Shown here: in pieces, positions 4,052 to 8,466 of the stretch
Position numbering within the stretch: the stretch's first letter is position 1
Layout of the letters: each line of letters begins with the position of its first letter
Assembly: GCA_903934275.1 (NCBI GenBank)
Contig: CAIZNF010000230.1
Span: 1-8,466, forward strand
From: an uncultured Nitrosomonadales bacterium
GTDB lineage: Bacteria; Pseudomonadota; Gammaproteobacteria; Burkholderiales; Gallionellaceae
Reading direction: 5' to 3'
DNA length: 8,466 bases
Program-made: the position numbers and the translations under genes
Notes under the pieces: model-generated
What the model saw: only the letters and a program-made list of their open reading frames with translations
Told to the model about the DNA's origin: nothing
Database searches by the model: none

Positions 4052-6430
4052 ATGATACATTGTCCAACATGCGGAATTTTGACGGACAATTTTGGGGAAG
4101 ATGGAAACTTCCTTCAAGCATGCCCGTCTTGCGGTGTGAACTGGTTAAAGTTTCTTGAATCCATGGCTAATCATTCCCTGTGGACTGCAATGGTCAAGCG
4201 CACCAAGCAGGATGTAATTTGCCCGAAGTGCGGTTACGAGAGAACAGAGGTGGACAAGGCAACACCGCGATCAACCTGCCCAAAGTGTAATGTTGTTTAT
4301 ACTTCGCTATTAAAAGAGATAACGCCAGTAAGTGCGCAACTGGAAGAACAAAATTCCGTAGTACAAACAGGGGATATAACAGTAGAGCCAACACAGACAG
4401 TCTCCCACGCGCTCCCGGCGGGATTTGTCATACAGGAGTATGAGTTCCTGTCGGTGCTCGGCATGGGCGGGTTTGGCATCACCTACCTCGCCAATGATGC
4501 CAACCTCAAACTCAAAGTCGCCATCAAGGAATTCTTTCCGGCAAGCCTTGCCACTCGTGACCCAATAACCAATCAGGTGGCAGTCAAGTCAGAGGAGTAT
4601 CAAGCCGATTTTGCATGGGGCAAGGAACGGTTCATTCAGGAAGCGCAGACGCTTGCCAAATTCAGCCACCCCAACATCGTCCACATCTACCGTTACTTCG
4701 TGGCCAATGGCACGGGGTACATGGTCATGGACTACGAGGAAGGCAAGAGCCTTGAAGAAGCATTAAACGATAAGGAAATACAGTGGGACGATGTGCGGGT
4801 AATGGAATTCCTTCTCCCCTTGCTTGACGGCATTGCCCATGTACACAAGGCCGGGTTCCTCCACAGAGACATCAAGCCCGGCAACATCGTCATCCGCAAA
4901 AAAGATTCTTCCCCGGTACTGCTGGATTTTGGCTCGGCGCGGGCAGCCCTCATCAGCCACACTCAAACGCTGACCGCACTTATCTCGCCGGGCTACTGTC
5001 CCGTAGAGCAATACTTCGATGATGGGACACAAGCGGCTTGCACCGACATCTATTCGATAGGCGCGGTGCTTTACCGCATCGTGACCGGGCTTACTCCCAC
5101 ACCCTCCCCGCAGCGAGTCAAAAAAGATTCAATGGTTCCTGCCGGATTTGCCGGAAGGCAGAAGTTTGGCGTGTCGTTACTTAGAGCGATAGACAAGGCA
5201 TTGAGCATAGAGGCTTCAAAGCGTCCGCAAAGCATAGAGGCATGGCAGGCTATTCTGCAAGAGTCTGCACAAAAGGCAGAGCTAAAAAATATCTCCGAAA
5301 AAGCCTCTGGTTTTGTTGGCAAGGGTTACAAGCGAACAAAGAAAATCATTCCTCTGTTTGTAATTGCTCTGCTCGGTCTTTTGCTTATTCTGGGAGTGAA
5401 GGAATACAGAGTAGCGCAGAGTCGTGATGCATATAAACAAGCTACACAAGTATCGATTGGCGAAATTGATGCACTAGCTCGACTTATGGAATCTGCCATT
5501 AAAGGCAATAATTCTGCGCAGGCTAATCTAGGTTATTTGTACCTAATTGGTGATGGTGTTTCTCTGGACTATAAGCAAGCTTTAAAGTGGTATCGCATGG
5601 CAGCCGATAAGAGCGTGGATGCGTCATATCATGTAGGTCAAATTTACCGATATGGCCTAGGCGTACCAAAGGACTACGCGGAAGCTTTAAAGTGGTATCG
5701 CAAGGCTGCTGTCGGACTACATTATTTTTTACAACCTGATGATGCTAGGGCGTTGATTGCCCTAGGCGATATGTATCAAAAAGGTGAGGGGATACCGCAA
5801 AATACAACGGAGGCGTTTAAGTGGTATAAACAAGGAATAAAACGGTTAATTGATTCTGCTCATATCGGAGATATTGATTCATTTTTTTATCTGGGCGATA
5901 TTTTCCTAAAAGGTAAGGGTGTACCGCAAAACAACGCGGAAGCTTTGAAATGGTATCGTAAAGCTGCCGAACAGGGAGGTCACGATGGCGCGCAATTTGC
6001 GCTGGGCATGATGTATTACGACGGTAGTGGCGTACCGCAGGATTATGCGCAAGCAGCTATTTGGTTCCGAAGAGCAAATGAGCAAAATAATACTGAAGCA
6101 CGAATTCAACTAGCAAAAATGTATTACGAAGGTAAAGGCTTTCCGCAAGATATAGCTCAAGCAATAATTTGGTACCGCAAAGCTGATGAAAAAGGTGACT
6201 GGCTTGCCGGTGTTGCACAAGTGTTCATGGGTACAGCGTACCTTGAAGGCAAGGACGTGCCGCAGGACTATGCGGAGGCTTTGAAATGGTTCACAAAGGC
6301 TGCCGAACAGAATAACGCTAAAGCGCAAAATAGCCTGGCCGATATGTACGAATCAGGATTGGGTGTGCCAAAGGATCATGAGCAGGCAGAGGTGTGGCGC
6401 AAAAAAGCACTGGCTGCGCAGAGTAAATAA
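4052..6430 (+). CDS. Transmembrane Ser/Thr protein kinase with N-terminal zinc ribbons and C-terminal Sel1-like repeats
   Basis: A 792-residue Hanks-type kinase. Two CxxC...CxxC units come first: C4/C7/C24/C27 and C57/C60/C76/C79, both zinc-ribbon-like. The kinase domain spans about 130-400 and is complete: glycine loop LGMGGFG (136-142), Lys159 in VAIKEFF, helix-C Glu197, catalytic HRDIKPGN (271-278) with Asp273, DFG 292-294, activation segment ending SPGYCPVEQY (Glu319), the TDIYSIG block (331-337) and Arg391. It should therefore be active. A basic stretch (KGYKRTKK) precedes one TM helix at about 432-449, placing the remainder in the periplasm. Eight Sel1-like repeats follow at about 488-520, 523-555, 565-598, 608-641, 644-679, 680-714, 717-753 and 754-790; these alpha-solenoid repeats usually bind proteins or envelope ligands. 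The likely role is sensing in the periplasm and Thr/Ser phosphorylation in the cytoplasm, read by the two FHA proteins nearby. The ligand and substrates are unknown. Repeat DNA such as GCTTTAAAGTGGTATCGC recurs, suggesting recent repeat duplication. Confidence 0.95.
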   Translation: MIHCPTCGILTDNFGEDGNFLQACPSCGVNWLKFLESMANHSLWTAMVKRTKQDVICPKCGYERTEVDKATPRSTCPKCNVVYTSLLKEITPVSAQLEEQNSVVQTGDITVEPTQTVSHALPAGFVIQEYEFLSVLGMGGFGITYLANDANLKLKVAIKEFFPASLATRDPITNQVAVKSEEYQADFAWGKERFIQEAQTLAKFSHPNIVHIYRYFVANGTGYMVMDYEEGKSLEEALNDKEIQWDDVRVMEFLLPLLDGIAHVHKAGFLHRDIKPGNIVIRKKDSSPVLLDFGSARAALISHTQTLTALISPGYCPVEQYFDDGTQAACTDIYSIGAVLYRIVTGLTPTPSPQRVKKDSMVPAGFAGRQKFGVSLLRAIDKALSIEASKRPQSIEAWQAILQESAQKAELKNISEKASGFVGKGYKRTKKIIPLFVIALLGLLLILGVKEYRVAQSRDAYKQATQVSIGEIDALARLMESAIKGNNSAQANLGYLYLIGDGVSLDYKQALKWYRMAADKSVDASYHVGQIYRYGLGVPKDYAEALKWYRKAAVGLHYFLQPDDARALIALGDMYQKGEGIPQNTTEAFKWYKQGIKRLIDSAHIGDIDSFFYLGDIFLKGKGVPQNNAEALKWYRKAAEQGGHDGAQFALGMMYYDGSGVPQDYAQAAIWFRRANEQNNTEARIQLAKMYYEGKGFPQDIAQAIIWYRKADEKGDWLAGVAQVFMGTAYLEGKDVPQDYAEALKWFTKAAEQNNAKAQNSLADMYESGLGVPKDHEQAEVWRKKALAAQSK

Positions 6431-6451
6431 CGGAAGGCAAGCCAATCCGTG

Positions 6452-6482
6452 TGAGAATTACAACGAATAAAAAGGATTCTCA
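6452..6482 (+). terminator. Weak stem-loop after the kinase gene
   Basis: TGAGAAT at 6452-6458 pairs with ATTCTCA at 6476-6482 across a 17-nt A-rich loop, followed by only three T residues. It begins 21 nt after the kinase stop. The stem is short and AT-rich, so termination here is doubtful. Confidence 0.25.
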
Positions 6483-6522
6483 TTTCACTCGGTTAAGGCT
6501 ATTGCGTTCCTAAAAACGGTGA

Positions 6523-6660
6523 GTTGGCACTTCTAATGGCAAGTTTGTTGCAACGCAAAAGTCGCCAATATACTGGACGAGATTTACCGAACAGCGAGCG
6601 GAGGCGGAGCAAAGATTACTGGACAAATTTAGTGAGACAGAAAAACGCGTTCAGGAATAG
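6523..6660 (+). pseudogene. Possible decayed gene tail with coiled-coil character
   Basis: A frame open from 6523 to a TAG at 6658-6660 has no start codon. It ends with RFTEQRAEAEQRLLDKFSE and then TEKRVQE, which is highly charged with heptad-like spacing, as in the end of a coiled coil. It sits in the 340-bp gap after the kinase gene. Nothing else in the gap looks coding, apart from a 53-codon Arg-rich frame at 6536-6697 that I consider chance. The fragment may be all that remains of a gene lost by deletion. There are no recognisable neighbours for it and no family assignment. Confidence 0.3.
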
Positions 6661-6770
6661 AGGCAATAACGGGGCAGCGCCGTTCCGCTGCATGTAAAAG
6701 GCTACCCTCTTAAACTCGATGCATCATTGTCTTGACTGAGGAGTCCACTATAGTCATGGAGAAATGTGTC

Positions 6771-6959
6771 ATGGAAAAAAGTCTGGAGCAGGTAGTAAAA
6801 GACGAAAACGGTCGTATAAAAGGGTTTATTTATGAAACCACCACTGGTTTCGAAGCATGGAAACGTGAGCGAATACCCGCTTCAAATCCGATTCCAGGCA
6901 ATAAACATACGTTTGTTGGTAGCTTCATAAATATTACCGAAGCGGTTAATGCGATTTGA
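6771..6959 (+). CDS. Hypothetical small protein, 62 residues
   Basis: I chose ATG 6771 because GGAGA at 6758-6762 lies 8 nt upstream. Two other starts share the frame: ATG 6756, with GAGGAG 12 nt upstream, and TTG 6732. The sequence is soluble and compact: KDENGRIKGFIYETTTGFEAW, then a Pro-rich turn (IPASNPIPGNKH), then TFVGSFINITEAVNAI. The pattern of two or three strands followed by 'SF...EA' and a short helix resembles the end of the 73-aa protein at 3069-3290. I do not know its function. It lies 53 bp ahead of the 261-aa membrane protein gene on the same strand, so the two may share a transcript. Confidence 0.55.
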   Translation: MEKSLEQVVKDENGRIKGFIYETTTGFEAWKRERIPASNPIPGNKHTFVGSFINITEAVNAI

Positions 6960-7012
6960 GGAATAAACAACACACAACATTGCGGTAGCTCACAACAATT
7001 CGGAGTCAATGC

Positions 7013-7798
7013 ATGCAATCGTATTCAAAATTGAAAACTGGCATTTCCGTGGGAGCTCTGATCATAACGGCAGTACACATCTGGGTTCCTTCAATCAATG
7101 TTGACGCCATTACTGTCGCTCTACTAGCAGCCGCAATTTTTCCTTGGCTGCAGCCCATATTTAAGAGTGTGAAACTGCCTGGTGGCATTGAGTTCGTCCT
7201 GCAAGAATTTAGGCACGAAGTGCAAGACGCAACTGGCGCTGCACATAGCGCGGAGCTTAAGGCTGAACTCGCAATTTCCAGTATTTCCGCTATACCTCCA
7301 GGAGCCCTAGCACTACAACTGGAAGGAAACGCGAATGAACGCTTGCTTGCACTATCGAGAAAGTACGTTGATATTCGTGCGAATCAGGGCAGTGGTAGCA
7401 CACGGACACAAGCCATGACGGCTGTTGTTCGCGCGATGATTGAGCTTGCTTCATCCTTGCCGGAACTAGACATTATCCCGCTACTCGGTGCAAAGGACTC
7501 TGGGCAAAGACTGGCTGCATATGCCTATCTATATACAGCACCGGACTCTCGACATCTGGAAGCACTTGTGTCCAGCGTGACAAAATTGGAAGACGAGTCA
7601 TTTGGACAATATTGGGGATTACAGGCAGTAGCCCGAAATCTCGGAACGAGTTGCAGTACAAACACTGCCAAAGCTGTGTTCCAAGAACTCGTTGCATTCG
7701 CTGATCATGTCCCACCTGGCTCGGATCGTGACTACGAAGTGCGGAAAATTCTTAGGAGCTATAGAAGACAGGCTACGGGGTTTCTGAGTCAGGATTGA
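7013..7798 (+). CDS. Membrane-anchored protein with helical cytoplasmic domain, unknown function
   Basis: 261 residues. Two hydrophobic helices at about 8-26 and 30-49 form a hairpin anchor. They lead into PIFKSVKLPGGIEFVLQEF (48-66), a 'LPGG' junction that I associate with other two-TM proteins of bacterial accessory regions (from memory). Residues about 70-90 look like a helix. The remainder, about 105-250, is almost wholly alpha-helical with HEAT-like spacing: TRTQAMTAVVRAMIELASSL, GQRLAAYAYLYTAPDSRHLE and YWGLQAVARNL. No enzyme motif is visible. The start ATG 7013 has GGAG 7 nt upstream. The gene follows the 62-aa gene by 53 bp and precedes toxin-antitoxin debris. A role as membrane-bound effector or scaffold in a conflict system is a guess from architecture and context; a stress- or envelope-related scaffold is equally possible. 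Confidence 0.75.
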   Translation: MQSYSKLKTGISVGALIITAVHIWVPSINVDAITVALLAAAIFPWLQPIFKSVKLPGGIEFVLQEFRHEVQDATGAAHSAELKAELAISSISAIPPGALALQLEGNANERLLALSRKYVDIRANQGSGSTRTQAMTAVVRAMIELASSLPELDIIPLLGAKDSGQRLAAYAYLYTAPDSRHLEALVSSVTKLEDESFGQYWGLQAVARNLGTSCSTNTAKAVFQELVAFADHVPPGSDRDYEVRKILRSYRRQATGFLSQD

Positions 7799-7802
7799 AA
7801 TC

Positions 7803-7886
7803 ATGAAACGCAAAATCTACATCGAAACACCGGTAGTCAGTTATTTGACGGCAAAGCACAGTCAAAAGGGGCAGGGGCACAAATAA
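7803..7886 (+). pseudogene. Truncated VapC-like PIN-domain toxin, N-terminal fragment
   Basis: Four bases after the previous stop, an ATG opens MKRKIYIETPVVSYLTAKHS, followed by QKGQGHK and TAA. The first 18 residues match the start of a well-known group of VapC/PIN toxins (pattern KIYIETSVVSYLTA), including the acidic residue of the first strand (Glu8). Ser is replaced by Pro at residue 10. A whole PIN toxin is about 130-160 residues, so more than 100 residues and the other acidic active-site residues are missing. The next ~95 bp are a run of hairpins, suggesting that a repeat insertion or deletion broke the gene. No remainder of the toxin is visible up to 8155. It should be inactive as an RNase. 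Confidence 0.75.
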
Positions 7887-7889
7887 AGC

Positions 7890-7983
7890 ACCCCGCAGCA
7901 AGCTACGGGGTATTACTGCGCTCTCTAAGCCGCTGGCTTGTAGCCAGCCTTCGCACCAAGGTGCGGAGAATTTACTCTGAGAG
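7890..7983. repeat. Cluster of three hairpins abutting the broken vapC
   Basis: Three successive inverted repeats: ACCCCG/CGGGGT (7890-7895, 7906-7911) with further inner AGC/GCT pairing; GCTGGCT/AGCCAGC (7932-7938, 7942-7948); and CTTCGCACC/GGTGCGGAG (7949-7957, 7960-7968, one G-T pair). CTCTC at 7921-7925 could also pair with GAGAG at 7979-7983, closing a multi-stem fold. It could be a palindromic dispersed repeat that interrupted the toxin gene, or a small structured RNA. The weak T content after the stems makes a terminator unlikely. Confidence 0.5.
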
Positions 7984-8050
7984 ATTTATTAAATAACAAC
8001 CGTAAACAAATGGTCCAAGTTCGATTTTCTCGCAAGGCAAGTAGGCTCCC

Positions 8051-8085
8051 GAGTCAGTGGTAAAGAAATTCTTTGCCACTGACTT
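8051..8085. repeat. 35-bp near-perfect palindrome upstream of the UPF0175 gene
   Basis: Bases 8052-8065 (AGTCAGTGGTAAAG) pair with 8071-8084 (CTTTGCCACTGACT) as 14 bp with a single T-G mismatch, around AAATT; G8051/T8085 adds a wobble. The centre (8062-8074) is itself an AT-rich palindrome. It lies 70 bp before the antitoxin start. No T-run follows on either strand, so an operator for autoregulation or a dispersed repeat is likelier than a terminator. Confidence 0.65.
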
Positions 8086-8142
8086 CCAGAAATTGCAGCC
8101 TGTGGCATTATTCGCAACAACATCACATGAAGCGGCTGTTTA

Positions 8143-8150
8143 AAGGAGGA
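8143..8150 (+). promoter_or_regulatory. Strong ribosome binding site of the UPF0175 gene
   Basis: AAGGAGGA lies 5 nt before ATG 8156, a near-consensus site that fixes this start and implies efficient translation of the antitoxin-like product. Confidence 0.7.
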
Positions 8151-8155
8151 TAAGA

Positions 8156-8407
8156 ATGAATACGCTGATGATTGAATTGCCTATGGACGGACTTCCCTCG
8201 GCAGCTGAACTACCAGTCAACTTTTCAGAAGAAGCGAGGTTTCTGCTGGCATCGAAACTATTTGAGCAGGGACGTATCTCTTCAGGAAAAGCCGGTAAGC
8301 TGAGCGGTATGGGGCGTGTCGAGTTACTGCTGGCTGTTAGCAGGTCTGGCGTACCCGTGGTCGATTTGACCGAGGATGAAATGGCCGATGAGTTTGCCCG
8401 GTTATGA
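8156..8407 (+). CDS. UPF0175 family protein, predicted antitoxin
   Basis: 83 residues, the usual length for the family. The conserved core is clear: SEEARFLLASKLFEQGRISS (24-43), GKAGKLSGMGRVELLLAVSR (44-63), then GVPVVDLTEDEMADEF. The 'GRIS.GKA..L.GM.R.E.L' block is predicted to be a helix-turn-helix that binds DNA. In known neighbourhoods UPF0175 genes sit beside a PIN-domain (often DUF3368) toxin and act as its antitoxin and repressor. Here the stop overlaps the start of a following frame (ATGA at 8404), the expected coupling to a toxin gene. The palindrome at 8051-8085 is a candidate operator. The only upstream toxin-like sequence is the truncated VapC fragment, which belongs to a different family pairing. 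Confidence 0.88.
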   Translation: MNTLMIELPMDGLPSAAELPVNFSEEARFLLASKLFEQGRISSGKAGKLSGMGRVELLLAVSRSGVPVVDLTEDEMADEFARL

Positions 8408-8466
8408 TGGATCGCGCCGTTATCGGACCAAAGGTATCGGAGTCGTTTTTTTTGAAATATCAGGTG
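8404..8466 (+). CDS. Start of a gene coupled to UPF0175, cut by the window edge
   Basis: ATG 8404-8406 overlaps the UPF0175 stop as ATGA, and a second in-frame ATG follows at 8407. The visible residues read MMDRAVIGPKVSESFFLKYQ plus V. By position it should be the partner toxin, and MDRAVI resembles the first strand of DUF3368 PIN proteins. The residues after it do not show the expected acidic/Ser 'ASPLI' motif, so the gene may be altered or belong to another family. An eight-T run at 8446-8453 lies in the frame and could be a slippage site. The identity cannot be settled from 21 codons. Confidence 0.4.
   Translation, partial: MMDRAVIGPKVSESFFLKYQV

Noticed and set aside
5906..6328. Two open frames antisense to the Sel1 repeats
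   Set aside because: They mirror the repetitive codons of the kinase's solenoid and show no start signal or domain.
5500..6420. Apparent tandem DNA repeats or CRISPR-like periodicity
   Set aside because: The ~108-nt periodicity is explained by in-frame Sel1-like repeats; the units are coding and diverged, and there are no spacers.
6536..6697. 53-codon ATG frame on the plus strand
   Set aside because: Arg/Asn-rich, no Shine-Dalgarno and no recognisable pattern; the overlapping charged frame ending at 6660 looks more protein-like.
7473..7813. Two minus-strand open frames
   Set aside because: They lie antisense to the 261-aa gene and have no ribosome binding site or protein-like composition.

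Overview
The window looks like accessory chromosome of a Gram-negative bacterium, probably a beta- or gammaproteobacterium. The reasons are strong AGGAGG-type ribosome binding sites, a secreted trypsin-like protease with a Sec signal peptide, a transmembrane Ser/Thr kinase with Sel1-like repeats, UPF0175 and PIN-type toxin-antitoxin pieces, and short GC-rich palindromic dispersed repeats. This is judged from gene families and style alone; no rRNA or species marker is present.

Layout. 1-109: a short inverted repeat. 110-2358 (minus strand): an overlapping two-gene operon, a secreted S1-family serine protease followed by a membrane protein with an N-terminal FHA domain and five predicted transmembrane helices. 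2359-2703: a divergent intergenic region holding a ~153-bp MITE-like element with ~26-bp imperfect terminal inverted repeats, an internal 22-bp-arm palindrome and flanking 8-9-bp direct repeats. 2704-3290 (plus): two small unknown genes joined by an ATGA overlap. 3291-3544: a non-coding leader-like stretch. 3545-6430: a small soluble FHA protein, a micro-ORF that copies the kinase's linker peptide, and a 792-residue kinase (two zinc-ribbon-like CxxC pairs, kinase domain, one TM helix, eight Sel1-like repeats). 6431-6770: mostly non-coding, with a possible decayed coiled-coil fragment. 6771-7798: a 62-aa unknown protein and a 261-aa two-TM protein with a helical C-terminal part. 7799-8466: a toxin-antitoxin graveyard: a VapC/PIN start truncated after about 20 residues, a run of hairpins, a long palindrome, an intact UPF0175 antitoxin, and the first codons of an overlapping gene that runs off the window.

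How the genes may work together. The kinase, the soluble FHA protein and the membrane FHA protein are the writer and readers of phospho-threonine signalling, and the FHA membrane protein is translationally linked to a periplasmic protease. Predicted topology puts kinase and FHA domains in the cytoplasm, and the Sel1 repeats, the tail of the membrane FHA protein and the protease in the periplasm. A trans-envelope phospho-relay controlling a protease is a reasonable but untested inference. The rest (MITE, toxin-antitoxin fragments, small orphan genes, a membrane-anchored helical protein) gives the region the look of a rearranged accessory or defence-type island.
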